The notes under the pieces were generated by a model, which searched no databases, had not been told where the DNA came from, and worked only from the letters and a program-made list of their open reading frames with translations. From Scortum barcoo (lineage: Eukaryota > Chordata > Actinopteri > Centrarchiformes > Terapontidae), in the NCBI GenBank assembly GCA_023238725.1, contig CM041550.1:6147044-6211043 (forward strand): a stretch of DNA of 64,000 bases. The letters run 5' to 3'. Below are positions 1 through 12,119 of this stretch, piece by piece; the stretch's first letter is position 1; every line of letters begins with the position of its first letter. The translations under genes and the position numbers were made by a program.

Positions 1-2585
1 AGTACGGCTAAATTTACAACTTGTGTTTGTCACCAGCATTGTCACCTGTTCAAGACAAATATAGTAAAGTAAATTTAGATGCATATGTCAAAGAAAAAAG
101 GCTAACCATGCACATGACTAATGATTTAGTCATGTTGTGGTCAAAATATGAATGCTTGGAGCACGTTGAGAATAAAATGTACAGAAAAGAAGTGGATCGT
201 TCTGCAGTAATAGTTTGAAAAGTGTCTTTGCTGTAAAACTGATCACTTACCAACAAAAGTGGCCACATGTACTGTTCATTCACAATTTTACATTCAGAGT
301 TCATAGTCAGACATGCATTTTTAGTGGAGTAATCCCTTTAAGCTCCCCTTTTACTTAGAAATAAATAAAAGAAAGCAATGTTTACTCTGTAGCCACATTC
401 AGGGATTGAATTTCAGATTTTTATGTTTGCTCAAGAACACGTTGCACAAACAAAACATACAATGCAATGCTAACAAAACAATGGCAGGACTAAAGGATAA
501 CCTAAATCAATTAAACGGTGCTGAACACTGCCAAAAAAAAGTTAAATGATTTCTCTTTTTCTTGAGACTCCAACATAAAGTTCTTGTTCTTGTAAATGAC
601 ATTGAATGGCACCATGTGGAGATGATTAAAACCACTTCCATCCCTCGTGATAATGTGACACTAATGATAAGGCGATCCATCACAATCCTGTAAAAACCTC
701 CATTTCAGCAGAATGATTCCTGTCATGTAACATTTAGAAAGTCATCTGTGAGTCACTGAGCGACGTGGTTCATCATAAAGTTCCTCAATAACCACTTGCT
801 GATGAACACAGTTGTTGAATTTGCACAGCGTGGGGAGCCTCGATAGCGGCGTCGTGTTATTTTTGGATTAACGGAATCCAGTGTGCAGAATCAGCTGGAA
901 TTCTTGCATTAGTTAATCCACTGTGAATTCTCCTTCATTTTCTTCCAGGGCCTTCAGTGTCTATTAGTCTGAGGATAAGCATGAGCCAGTCAGATCGGGC
1001 CCACACCCTCCCTGTTTACACTGACACTAATGACTTGTCCCCGGCTCCAGCCCCGCCGCGGCCATCCACACATGGAACTAATTCTATCTGAGACCGCCTG
1101 CCGGATCGCTCCACCAGCATCATCCTGTAAAACAATCTGTTACCACAGCAACAGGTGGTGTTAGAAACATCCGTAACTTAAGCGGGGGGGAGCAGGAGTG
1201 GATCATAAGTGTCCAATCGCTGGGAAAAAAGGAGAGAGAGAGAGAGCATTAGAGAAAGGATGACATCAGTGTCCGCATGTGCACATGGTCTAGAAATAGA
1301 GTCGCTGTGTTTGTCTTGGCTGGCCTCTCTGCTATCGCTATTATTGGGCTTTTTGTGAAAAGCTTGTGTCAAAACGTGAGAGTTTGCAGGTATCATCTTG
1401 CACACGCCAGGAAAACTGTTTGGAGAAAGAGTCAATGAGCTTGAGGTATTAATGCGTACTAATGCTTTCCCCCTGTCAAGCTAACATTGCAACATCACTG
1501 GGCCGGCTTTGTATATTAACCCAGCAAAGACAACAGGAGAAGAAAAAAAAAAATCTTGGAAAAACACTGAGTGGTTGCTATCATTAAAATCTCCCCAACA
1601 CTCTGGTGAGGCTGTTGCTGTTTGAATCGGACTGTAAATATTTGAGCAGAGTGTGGTTTCTTTCCTGGTGTGTCTTTGCTTTGCTTTACTGCGTGGAACG
1701 AGGGTCCCGCCTGCGTTTAAATGTAACGTCAGGTTCTCGTACAGTCTCGCTAAATCTAGGTCAGGGTGGCAGCCGAGCGAACAGAACCCGTTTCCCAGAG
1801 TGTAATATAAACACTTTGCCCCAATTGGTGCCTGCGTGACCACATTCCTCGATGTCTCACGTTCCTGAAATCCCCCATTTCGACCGCAAGATGACAAAAA
1901 AAAAAATACTGTAATTCACCCATGCATGCTCGGCATATTTTACATGCCTTTTAAAAATAAAGACGAACTGATACGTGACTTCTTCTCCCACCCCTCATTG
2001 TTTGGGAGATCTTTGTTGTGTGTGTACAGTCGTGATGCAATCGTGAGAAGTGCATGCACGCTGCACGCGGAGGACAAAAGAAGTTGACTTTGGCTTTAAG
2101 CTCTGCTGATAACAAACGTCAAGACCGACTGTTGATAGCCCGGGATTACAACACACCCACATGCAAGTTTAATGCTTAACTCTGTCTGTAAATAAAAAAA
2201 AAGAGACAACGACCACTTTGAGAGGGGATTCTGCCGAGTCACGGCACCGTGGCGAAGCAGAGGCCGGAGCATTGTGATGTTGTGGTGAGTTGACGGCGTA
2301 GCAAACGCCACAGGATGCAGACCTCGAGATAAGGTGGAAATAGATTTTTGACATGGGCGACTCATCCTGCGGGGTTGGTAGGAAGGGCTGCCCAGAGTTT
2401 GGATGGTGGTGTTGGTGGTCGTGGTGGGGGGGGATGTGAAGTTGTGGGTGGATGGATCAGTGGACCGGCGCAGATTGCTTCCGGGGCCTTTCTGAGTGCC
2501 AGCACCCAGACGGATGATGATTAACCGGGGATGACTGGTGCTGGCTGGAACTGACCCGAGATCAAATCAGGCCTCGATCAAAACC
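1..2585. other. non-coding, mostly unique DNA
   Basis: I see no supportable gene here. Open frames are at most 138 codons, lie on both strands of the same DNA and resemble nothing I know. The DNA is AT-rich with ordinary complexity. Small simple runs are a GA run near 1232-1246, an A run near 1546-1555 and a G-rich patch near 2400-2440. A GC-richer patch near 1030-1110 has no flanking splice logic that I could see. One short repeat end (312-341) is listed separately. Confidence 0.6.
312..341 (+). repeat. terminal motif of a common fish interspersed repeat
   Basis: The sequence reads TTTTTAGTGGAGTAATCCC followed by TTTAAG. This is close to the TTTAGTGGAGTATTCCTTTAA end that closes a widespread teleost interspersed repeat. 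The complementary start motif, AAAGGAATACTCCA, occurs at about 6692. Only the end is clear; I cannot define the body upstream. Confidence 0.35.
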
Positions 2586-2925
2586 TGACTGCGTTTTTCC
2601 TTCAAGTCTCTCCTTTTTTACCTCTCCTTACCTTCCTTGGTCTTACCCTCCCTCCACCTCTGCTCTTTTCTTCCCTCCCTCCTCCTTTAAGTCCCCTCTC
2701 TCTTTCCTTTCCTCCTGCCTTTTCACATACTTCCCTTACGTCCTTCCTCTACCTATTTCGTCGCTTGTTCCCTTCCTCCTCTCGCCTTCTCTCACTTCCT
2801 CGTGTCTTCTTTCACTTCCTTTCCCTTTCTGTGGTCGTTTGCACCTTTTCCACCGCCCACATGTCCTCTTTTTTCCCTTTCCTATCCACAAATCCCCCCC
2901 TTTTTTTATCTTTCTTAGAAAGAGA
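2586..2925. repeat. long polypyrimidine tract
   Basis: About 340 bases are almost entirely C and T on the plus strand, built from irregular CTCC, CTTCC and TTTC words with few purines. Such homopurine/homopyrimidine stretches can form triplex DNA, and they also mimic polypyrimidine tracts of splice acceptors. The 154-codon minus-strand frame at 2736-3200 is an artefact of this tract: its lysine, arginine, glutamate and glycine-rich sequence is what purine codons must encode. Confidence 0.85.
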
Positions 2926-3100
2926 CAGACCCCTTCCTCCATAAAAAACCGACCACTAAGCCGCCGCTGCTGTGCATGACTTCCAATTTTAAACAAAACC
3001 TGACAATTCCCAGTTTGTCCCCCCCGTTCACGTGGTCTGCTCTGACTGCTGACATTGTCCTGTTCAAAAAGCCGCCGAGTGTGTGAGCCCAGCATGCAGA

Positions 3101-3260
3101 GAACAGGACAAGACAACTTTATTTGTACAGCGCACGTCATGTAGGGTAATTCAAATGACTTACGTAAGATGAGATGGGACAGCAACAACAGATGCGACAA
3201 ATGACCTGAGATTGGCGAAACAGCAGACTAAAAGAAAAAAATAAAGAAAAGTTAGGACAA
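3101..3260 (-). mobile_element. retroposon fragment (fish SINE/LINE-type tail)
   Basis: The segment contains ACTTTATTTGTACAGCGCA, then AATTCAAATGACTTACGTAAG, then an A-rich stretch with AAAATAAAGAAAAG. This matches the general layout of a very common teleost retroposed repeat (ACTTTATTTATATAGCGC, then CAAAGTGCTTTACATAA). The copy is short and diverged and has no coding sequence. The family assignment is from memory. Confidence 0.45.
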
Positions 3261-3584
3261 TATCATAGTTGAGCATTAATATTTTAGAACTCTTAAGGTT
3301 GTTGAATACGTAAAAACACCTTCTAACACTCTGTCTGACAAAATCATATATCAACTTATTCTAGTTCTTCACTGAAGCTCTGTTTACCTGATGTGAAATA
3401 TGCAATCTCAAGACTCACTTTTTTTTTTTTTTATGGCTGTACGTTCCATCAAATGTAAATATCTACATATAAAATACAACATATTTTCCCCACATTAAGC
3501 CTGACATATCAGGCTCTTGGAGCAAGTCTCAGATCTTCATATGACAAGCGTGACGTAGGGATGTCCTCCTGTTTTAGTCCATCT

Positions 3585-3945
3585 AGAAATATAACGACTA
3601 CTGGATGAATTGGCATCAAATTTTGTACAGATATCCACTGTGACCAGGGGGTGAATCATACTAACTTATGTGTTCACCTGACTTTTTCCGTAGTGCCACC
3701 ATGCAGGTTGACGTCAGTGATTTTGAGTGAAATATGTCAACAACTACTAGATAGATTACCATGAAATTTGTAGACATTCACGCACTCTTTAGGATGAACT
3801 GTAATCACTTTGGTGCTCCTCTGACTTTTCATCTAGCACAATCATCAGGTCAATATTTCAATTTGTACAGTATTTTGTTTTATGACCAAATATCTGCAAA
3901 ATTGATGACAACCTCATCGGCCTCAGCTGTACTTTTTCTTGTGCC
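3585..3945 (+). repeat. high-copy fish interspersed repeat, two 146-bp units
   Basis: Two tandem units start at 3593 (AACGACTACTGGATGAATTG) and 3739 (AACAACTACTAGATAGATTA), with a period of 146 bp. Each carries an ATGAAATTTG-like word, a CTTTGGTG-like word and a CTGACTTTT word followed by CATCTAGC-type text. I recognise this as a widespread percomorph repeat of unclear class. A second, inverted copy lies at 42805-42965. The 72-codon frame at 3761-3979 and the minus-strand frame in the other copy share residues such as FHLA and SGQ. That reflects homology of the repeat, not a host gene. Confidence 0.7.
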
Positions 3946-6900
3946 AATTATCTCATGTTTGCACGTTTATACCAGTTAAAGCACAGAATGTGAGAAAGCA
4001 CCTTTGCGTGGAAGTGCTTGCATGGCCATAGATCTGTGCAGCACAAGAGCTCAGAGCTGTATATAAAGTACAAAGCTCAACACAGAAAGAGGACAGAGTC
4101 AGCTCGCATGTTCCTTCGCAGAGCAGCAATGTTGTGAAGGAACTGGAAGAAAGGACACTTCCTCCTTGATTATTCTAACTGCAGAATTGCAGAATGCAGA
4201 TGCAGAATTACTTTGTCTCTTAACTTTACTTAAACTTAACTTTATTTGTTTTTTGCCACCACTAAATCTGATGAAAACATAACAATAACCATTCAGCATT
4301 TAAAGCAAAAGCTATAGATTAAAAAGTTCAGTTTCATATTCAACTTTTTCTCCTGACATGCAGGCTAACACACCTAATGACTGTGTCACAGTTTAACCAG
4401 CACAAAGGGGAATCTATGAATAGTTCAAACGGGAACAGGCGTCTGATCTGGTGAATAAGAACAAGGTTGAAGCCACAGTTTTTCTGTGCTCTGAGAACAA
4501 TAAGGAGACCTTTCCTCATTCACCTGTGGGAGTATAATTTTGGTGCCATGGCAACGTGAGCAGGAGGTATGGAGTTCATCAATGTACTGCATTAGAAAGT
4601 GAATTATCCGCCGATCCAATAAAGGGTTATACAGTGCGATTATACAACTTCAGAGATATTCATAGGCAAACACTAAGATCCTCGAGGAAAAAGCAGTGCC
4701 TCGTCTCTTTAAATATGAATCTGTGAATGATGGATTTGATGATGGGTTTGGATATAAACACAGCTGGAAATTTTGGAGTAGAAGTCGTGATGAGGTGAAT
4801 TTATAATGATCTGGTTTTCGAAGGAGTCATGTGGTTACCTTCAAGTGAAGTTCTGTGGAAACACCTGCTGTTAGGTAACGTGCAGAGAGAGAGCAGGGCG
4901 AGCCACAGGTTTGGTAAACACAGCGCTCACAAAGCATCCTCTCCAACGTTTTATAAATGGTTATCTAACTCTCAAAGTTATATAAAACTTTCCTAACACA
5001 AACACAGAGCGGGACAAGAAGACCAGCTGATATTTGGGTATCTGTTTGATTATTATTACTACTTGAATCTTTGACATCATGTATATTGTTTTATTATTAT
5101 TATTATAATAATATTGTTTGTTGAATATTATATGGGTGAACATAATAGATTGTCTCCTCTTCATCTGTATTAGTTCAAAATGATATTTTACTTATGAAAC
5201 AACTAAATAATTAACAAAAAGATGCCAAAGTAGCCGATCAGCACACACACTACACAGATAATTGCATGGGTGGCTGTCTGGCATGCTCAGCTGGCAGACA
5301 AAATTGTTTTCCTTGAAAATGTGTTTCCCTTGGCAGAGCTTCTTGGCCTCCATTTCACTTTAGGGAAGATGGATTGTTGTGGATTGTTTTCTCATCATAG
5401 TAAAATTATTAAAAAAAAAAAAAAGTAACCTACATCACCCTCACCGGGCGGCCAGCGCCGTTACCTCAAAGAGAAAAGTCAGTGTTTTTCCTGTGTGAAA
5501 TATGTACGTCTGTGAGGGTTTACGTAAAATTGAGACTCTAAATTGCCTGTTGACTGATTTCTTAGTACTCTTTTAACAGTAATGAGAGTATAATGTAATG
5601 TGTTGTTTTATTCCTTTTCCCATTTTTTTGCTGTTTGATTTCCCGTGACTACATTACAACCTGCTGAAATCTGCGTGACTGAGTTAAAACTTATTATGAC
5701 GTGATTATGCATCTTTGCCCTGTGCTGCTTCCACTGTCAGAAAGTGTTTATGGATCCTGTCAGGGGTAAACCCTTTGCTTTATCCCTCCCAAGAAAACAT
5801 GTTTTGTATGGATGGGAAGAATTTAAATAAATCAGAGAGTCAGGAAGAAATGCAGGGCGCTCAAATGTTTTTGGTCGAAGCACCATATGAAGAAGATACC
5901 AGTATGACCTCTTGAAATGAGTAATAATTAATAGCATTCCTTTGTAATTCCCAATAGCATTGGATAGGTTTGTCTCATATCTGATGTCCATCTGGCAGCG
6001 TGAGCAGAGCAAAACAAGACTTTCGATGCCGGTGATGAATAAGACGTCACTTAAAAATGTATTATAGTGTGCCTGGCTCTAATTTCTCCCCATGACTAAT
6101 TATGCTGTGGTTGGCTGCTTCTCATGATTCCTGACACACAACCAAAATCCCCGCTCACCACCGGACGTCGGCACGGCCAAGAAAACCGCGCAGGTGCCGA
6201 ATGTCCAGGCCCCGCTGCTGTTTTCGACCCCCACCAGCTCTTTTAATAGACCCTCCAACCCTGTTATCCAAAAACAACCTCTCTCTCCCCCGTCTCTGCC
6301 CCCCCTCCGCCGCCCCGTCAGCCCCTCTGTGGTTACTGAATGAGTTTTGTCTGTGTTTGGATGAGCTCACTGGAAAAGGATGTGCCACCGCCTTTCATCT
6401 TCCTGCCTGGACAGACACTTGGACAGCACATCCTGATGCCTCAGAACAAAACAGGTTGGATGTAGGTCCACGCGGCGACAGCTCTGGGGGCCGTTTGCTT
6501 TCAGTCCAGCAGAGACGGACTGGAAATACAGCACCGAGCGAGCGGACAAAGTAGAAAGGAAAGTACAACACAAATCAGCTCCACTACAACTGCTGCAACT
6601 TGATCAGCATAACACTGCAAGCATACCCCTCGTCACCTTAATGTGGAAAGGTCTGATCATCCTCATCCTCCAGACGGTGGCCATAATTAAAGGAATACTC
6701 CATGGAAAGTCTGTCTTTTAAGGATCGACATATTATTCATGCCCCAAAGCCTTGAAAAGAAGCAAAGCTGATTTCAAAGCAGGCTAAAGGGGGCAACTGC
6801 TTCTCTCTTTATTTTCCCAGGTTCACTGAAGGTCAGTAAGATTTGGTAATTTGACAAACTTAAAAGTCCAAGTACTTTGGGCCTGTTTGTAGAGGGACCT

Positions 6901-8479
6901 TGTGTGAGTTTTAAGATGTTAATTATTTAAATTTACAGTAAACCTTTAAGCGTCTTACAGGACAGTCTGACCATGAGCTGCAGCTGAAGACAAACCAAAT
7001 TTTATACAAACTTTTATTATCTACTTACAATTTGCATTTCTTTAATATAGATGCCAAGTTCTTGTGTTTTTGAAAAGATGTGGTCAAATACCTGACTTTT
7101 TTTTATTTCCCACATAGTTCTTGGAAATGAAGCAGCGTTTTTCTGAGAATTTAATCTCCTGCTCCTGATAGTTGTTGTAAAAACACGGGGATGTCCCTGA
7201 CACAGAGGACACACAGATATATTTACAAAACCACCTCGCTGTAGCTTGAATTTTCTGGTTGGGCTAATGCAGAGTTATTCCCGATTGCCAGCACATGACA
7301 GGAGCGCATCGGAGACGACGGCCAAAAAGCTCTCCTGGCTGAGCAGTCAACGCGTTAAAGTCCATCTGTTACTGGAGCGCCGAGCCACCGGGCCACTGGG
7401 CTGCCAACAGCATACATTCATACACTTTAATGGTAATGTGGAGCCCACGGCGGGGATTCCCAAATGTTTTCTTGCCAAAATCTCAATCAGGTAGTTCCCC
7501 TAAAAACGTCATCAGAGACTATTTAAGTATATGCAGAATTATGTCTTCTGCACCAGCTCTGCAAATGAGACAGCCACTACTTTTATTTATTGCATTAATT
7601 AGTAGTTAAATTGAAAATTGTGCTCCTCTATGCAGAGCTCTCGCGGGCCCCTGGGAGTCCTCATACCCAGTTTGGAAACAGAGGTTACAGAGAACGGCCC
7701 TCTGAGCGCTTCAAATCCCCAGACCGGCTGGGAAAGTAACCTGGGAACTGTGGTGGCAAACAGTCCAGGACATCTCAGTGAAAAAATAGAGTACATGTTT
7801 AATAAAAAGATCTTCTAAATTGTTTTACTACTCCAGAGAGGGACATTTATAAGTCATAACATCTTATTTCAGGATGATTAAATCAAATTTTTTCTTATCT
7901 AAGACAAATAGTCATGATTATTACATTAGGTTATTACACTTTTATGAGGGTAATTGTTTGTAATTTATCTTATTTCTAAGTATTTAACCCCAATTGAGCT
8001 CAAGCTGACATGAAGCTTGTTCAAAACATGGATTGCTCTTGTCACAGTTACGCTTTTTTTCTTTAGTCTTTTGTTAAACTGATTGTGTGCCTTTCACAAA
8101 TACAGGCAAGTATATCAGATAATCATGTATACATAAATGCAGATATAAAATCAAGTTGAATGAGGGAGAGCACTGAATTAATATCAAGATTAATGACACT
8201 TGATTCCAGAAAAAGTGATTAAATGAATCTGACGCTTGTCTGTGTGTCAAAAAAGTCACTGAGACACGAGATATGATCAGTCTATTAAAGTCATAATATT
8301 ACTTTCCTTTTTCTCTCTCACTTTTGAAGCCTTTGAACATTTCAGTCGGGGGTGCTTCTTGCCTCTGGGGCTTTATGGTAAAGCAGTTGTGGCAATTTCT
8401 CTCACTTGTAATAGTCGTTACATGGATGCCCAGGAGGCCGTTTGAGGACCGCCGAGTGGATATTCGGCTTGTTAGAGCA
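3946..8479. other. non-coding, mostly unique DNA
   Basis: No gene can be supported. Open frames stay below about 120 codons and occur equally on both strands. The 117-codon frame at 6201-6554 covers a GC-richer patch, has a proline-rich start and has no recognisable domain. AT-rich ATTATTATT runs occur near 5050-5110, an A run near 5411 and a T run near 7094. GC-richer patches near 7290-7460 and 6160-6330 could be conserved non-coding DNA, but nothing in the sequence proves it. Confidence 0.55.
6683..6810 (+). repeat. start of a fish interspersed repeat
   Basis: The word AAAGGAATACTCCATGGAAAG at the start, then ATTATTCATGCCCCAAAGCC, resembles a common teleost repeat whose ends read AAAGGAATACTCCA and TGGAGTATTCCTTT. 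No matching far end was found nearby, so this is either a truncated copy or only part of one. Confidence 0.35.
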
Positions 8480-8656
8480 AATTATGAAACTTATCCCTGT
8501 AATTAACTGCAGTATTTAGGTTAAACATGAAATGCATACCTATAATTACCTGCAAAATTTGGGTTTAAACATGAAATGTAGCCTCACAGTTTACCTCAGA
8601 ATTTAGGTCAAACTATGAAATATATCCCTGTAATTAACTCCAAACGTGTCGGTTAA
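8480..8656. repeat. minisatellite, about four 43-bp units
   Basis: Four imperfect units begin with CCTGTAATTAACT-like text at 8496, 8539, 8582 and 8627. Each contains a TTTAGGTTAAAC-like word and an ATGAAAT-like word. Spacing is 43, 43 and 45 bp, and a partial unit precedes the first. The array overlaps the end of the 60-codon frame at 8324-8506, which has no coding support. Confidence 0.8.
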
Positions 8657-8945
8657 ATGAAGGGGCAAAAACACTTTATTTCCTGTCCACCAGCCTCCGT
8701 GTTAAATCTGACCAAATACAGGAAGAAAGGGGCACATGAAGCTCTCCTTAAGCGGCCCCATTTGATGACAGATGCAGTAACAGTCTGTGATTGCGCTGAC
8801 GACAACAGTAAAACATGTTTAAAGGCACGTAAAGACGTGAGACTGAAAGAGAAAAATGAGAGGGGGATGAGGGGAAGGGAGGGAATGAATGACAGGATAG
8901 AGATCAGGAGGAGACGTATGTGCGGTGATGAAAGACGTTGAAAGT

Positions 8946-9322
8946 CCAACAAAAGAGGCGAATTAGAGATTAAGCTGAGTGTTGTTTTTTTAGGATGTGC
9001 GTGCACACAAAACATAATATTAACACAGTTTGAATTGAGTAAAAATGACACTAAACCAGCTGTGAGGCACATTTATTAAACTGGGGGCATCTTAAAACTG
9101 AAAAGAGTGGCATTATTTTATTACAAATAATGTTTAATGTTAATTATATACACTTTCTTATATCATATCAAGTATTTTTTAAGCATGCACTTGAAAATTA
9201 CTGTATAAAATCTGTTATTTATCGTCATTATTGTTGGCTGGATGCTGATTCTAGAGGCATTTGTGCTGTTGAGCAGTTTCTTTTAAAGAATATCAAAGGT
9301 TTGTGCATTAAGAAATAAAAAC
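8946..9322 (+). repeat. body of AGAT-tailed repeat, copy A
   Basis: On its reverse complement this segment matches 29233-29724 on the plus strand. The best block is 8992-9085 against 29575-29667, with only about ten differences by eye over some 93 bases. A second shared block includes GCTGGATGCTGATT near 9237-9250 (reverse complement of the ATCCAGCC block in the other copy). The body is followed directly by the AGAT array, and copy B is flanked by the same array at the matching end. No reverse transcriptase or transposase frame is present, so it is non-autonomous or a fragment. The class is unknown to me. Confidence 0.75.
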
Positions 9323-9490
<168 letters not shown>

Positions 9491-9839
9491 CGTAGATGCG
9501 TGCTGACAGCCTGTGAAATGGCCTTAATGAAGACATCATACAGTATGTTGGTACCACGCCCAACCTGTCTGTCTGTCTGCCTGTCTCTCTGTGTGTGTAT
9601 ACGTGTGTGTTAGCGGCACACGTGTTCGGGTTACTGAGTTTAAATGTTGTCAACGTGCATTTCATCATGCAGACACGCAGATCTCAGAGATCAGTGACTT
9701 ACATTGACTTTCCCGGAGACGTGCCCCCACCTTCACAGTCAGCACCACATTGTCCCAGCACCGCCCTAACCTTTACCAAAAAAAACTAATCCTAATCCTA
9801 CAGTTTGATATTTTACTTTGTGACATTTAGATTTTTGCC
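9491..9839. other. non-coding DNA between repeats
   Basis: There is no gene evidence. A short CTGT/TG-rich run lies at about 9566-9610. The sequence does not match the DNA beyond the microsatellite in the inverted copy near 29.1 kb, so the duplicated unit ends at the microsatellite. Confidence 0.5.
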
Positions 9840-10155
9840 TCTGGCTATTTTCTCTATTTTGTGTCTGTGTGTTCATAATTTGCATACACACTCTATATCT
9901 AGCTATATCCATACAACAGAGCCTGTAAATCAAACATAATGTGCTGAATTATCATATTTATCTGTGCTGTACTTTTCTATTTATTATATTATGTTGTGTT
10001 ATTGTGTACAGCTGCACATTTTGCACTGTCTTTCTTTGCACTGTGTTTCCTTCCTAATTTTTTTTGGTCGTACCATTAGAGGAACTGCGGTACATTTCCC
10101 ACTGTTTACATATATGTGGACATTTGGCAATAAAAAAATTTGCTTGACTTGATTA
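9840..10155 (+). mobile_element. 3' tail of a 5'-truncated non-LTR retrotransposon
   Basis: The T-rich segment contains TGTGTACAGCTGCACATTTTGCACTGTC and TTTGCACTGTG words, then ends with GGCAATAAA and TTGCTTGACTTGATTAG. Ending in CAATAAA plus short TTGACTT-type units is typical of 3' untranslated tails of common teleost LINEs. The copy at 39046-39372 has the same ending in reverse orientation. No coding part remains. The two frames here (9964-10152 + and 9999-10427 -) are incidental. Confidence 0.6.
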
Positions 10156-10986
10156 GACCCGACACACTGCAGCTCCCAAATGGAGTCGAGCGTGGCGATG
10201 GGGCCTGTGAAGACAAAAACAACAAGCAGCGGAGACTCTGGCTCGAGGGGGGAAAAGCATCGGGTCGCGTGGATGTTGGTTAGTGTGAACCGACGTTTTT
10301 TACAAGCCGAGCAGACAGAAAGCGAGAAGAAGAAAAAAAAAAGAAGAAAGAGAGGGAGAGAAAGGGGGTGAGTAACAGCATGGAGTATGAATGTGGTGCA
10401 AAATGTTTGCATGCTGCAGGGCTGCACAATTAAGGTTATGATTATTTTGGAGGATTTTTAAGGAGGACAGATAGATAAATATTCATATAATTTGATTTTG
10501 TGGAGTTTTATGAGAGAAAATGAGTTTCTTTTCTTTTGGTTGAGCAGAGCTTCAGGAGGTGAGCTGTTACGAAATTGATGCCAATTAATGAAGCAGCGGT
10601 TACGCAAGAGTCATGGGAGTGCATCGGAGGTGTCGGAGTATCTCATGACCGTTTTGTAACGAGAGGTCGGAGGTGGCGAGTAAACTTGTTTGTTTTGGGA
10701 CGAGGGCTGTCCTGACCTTCGTCCCCTCCGACGTTCTCCTGGGGAGGATGGCCAGGTTGATGCTGCGTTCGAACTAATTAAGAACTACTGTTGGATTTAT
10801 CAGTGTTTTTTATTGAGAATTTATTTATTTGCTGAAAAATAAAAAATATGGCCGGTGTCGAGTGTAAATGCTGTAAACACCAAATCTTAACACATCTTGT
10901 CATCTCTTCTTTTGAACATTCAACCTTCATTAACTACATTCAGTAAGTTTATTTTGGTTTTACTCCAAATCTTGCAAAGAGCCTCT
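10156..10986. other. non-coding; high-complexity block at 10540-10760
   Basis: A 63-codon frame at 10180-10371 starts with a fair ATG context and ends in a lysine/arginine run near a GGTGAGT donor-like word. I regard it as chance because the tail is a simple A/G run. From 10540 to 10760 the DNA is richer in CG and free of repeats, with TGCCAATTAATGAAG and similar homeodomain-type text. That is compatible with a conserved enhancer, but this is inference only. Confidence 0.35.
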
Positions 10987-11395
10987 TGTCATGGTCCTGT
11001 TTTTTTTCCCTCTTTGTTTCCTTTTGTTTTATTTTCTATACTTACCTCTCTTCTCATGTCAGACACTTTACTTCCTGTCTTGTTAGATTACCTGCTCTGC
11101 CTTTGATTAGTTTCACCTGTTCTTTGTTAGTCTCCTTACTTGTCTCCACTTCCCCATCAGCCACCCTCCGTCAGTCCCCTTTGTTTGTTTCCTCCTTTGT
11201 TCTTTGTCCTGTTTTTCTATGTTTCGTTCTCGTGTTGCTATTGACACTATTCCTGTGTTTGTCATGTCTACCTGGATCCTGATCCCACCTGTGCTACCTG
11301 CGCGATCCTGCCAGTAAGCCTATTTAATAAACTAATAAAACCACCATCGTCTGCATCAGCTCTGCCTCCATGTCGTCCTGGATCACATCACACCC
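10987..11395 (+). mobile_element. LTR-like or retroposed repeat with polyadenylation signals
   Basis: The segment begins TGTCATGGTCCTG, is pyrimidine-rich (CACCTGTTC, TCCTGTGTTTGTC), and ends with two AATAAA signals at 11326-11331 and 11334-11339 followed by CATCGTCTGCATCAGCTCTGCC. This layout strongly resembles a family of fish repeats that start TGTCACGGTCCTG and end with AATAAA plus CTGCACCTGC-like text. I judge it a solo LTR-like element or processed tail. I could not confirm a terminal CA or a target-site duplication. The frames at 10897-11282 are by-products. Confidence 0.5.
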
Positions 11396-12119
11396 ACAGC
11401 ACCATTCACTGTACTTAGCACATTAGATGGCAAAAAAATGTGATGTGTGATGTGTGATGTGTGTGTCTGCTTCTCATTCTGTCTAATCGTCCTCATAACA
11501 AGCCTGCAGAAAATAGAAATCAAATGTTTAAATAATTATTGCGTGAAATCAAACACAAAGATCCATTAACAGATCCTACGGAGTACTAAAACTTATGTAG
11601 AAAAAGTTGTATAAAGCTCTTTATGTCTCCATAGAGCAATCTGGGGGTACATTTTCCATACTATAATAGTGAAATGCCAAGAATTTCATTAAAGTATGTG
11701 TTGCTCAACCTTTATTCAACAGCAGCACAGACACAACGTAGAATATAACCACGGAGATGCGACAGAGAAAAGTTGTGTGTGTATATTTATGTCAACTTTC
11801 TGACCACCAATCAGGTTGTTTGCAGCGATTCTGGTACGCTGACAGACACCATTAACATTTAAATCAGCTGTTTTAAACTCTCCATGTAAACAGCAGTTTT
11901 AAATCGCTGCTTTATAAACCAATGCTGCAGATTAATTGTTAATATACAGTAAATTAAGTCTGATGTATAACCCTTAAATATTATTCTAAGCCTTTAAACC
12001 AATGTGAGCTCCATGTAAGCCAACACAGAGAGACGTTAACTCTGCAGACATACTCCATTTGAAGCAGCTGGGCCTCAGCTGAACATTACTTCCTTAGGTG
12101 ATCCATCTTTTTTTCAATG
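11396..12119. other. non-coding DNA
   Basis: Nothing gene-like was seen. A small TGTGATG run lies at 11441-11466. The stretch 11860-12000 is AT-rich and may itself be an old repeat, but I could not tie it to another copy in the window. Confidence 0.45.

Noticed and set aside
2736..3200. 154-codon minus-strand frame
   Set aside because: It is the translation of a polypyrimidine tract; its basic and acidic repeats follow from purine codons.
8653..9072. 139-codon minus frame sharing residues with the 64-codon frame at 29588-29782
   Set aside because: The shared NSNCVNI wording reflects homologous repeat DNA in inverted orientation; the frames differ in length and downstream sequence, so no gene is implied.
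10180..10371. 63-codon frame ending at a GGTGAGT word
   Set aside because: The last third is a simple A/G run encoding lysine and arginine, and the donor-like word lies in that run.
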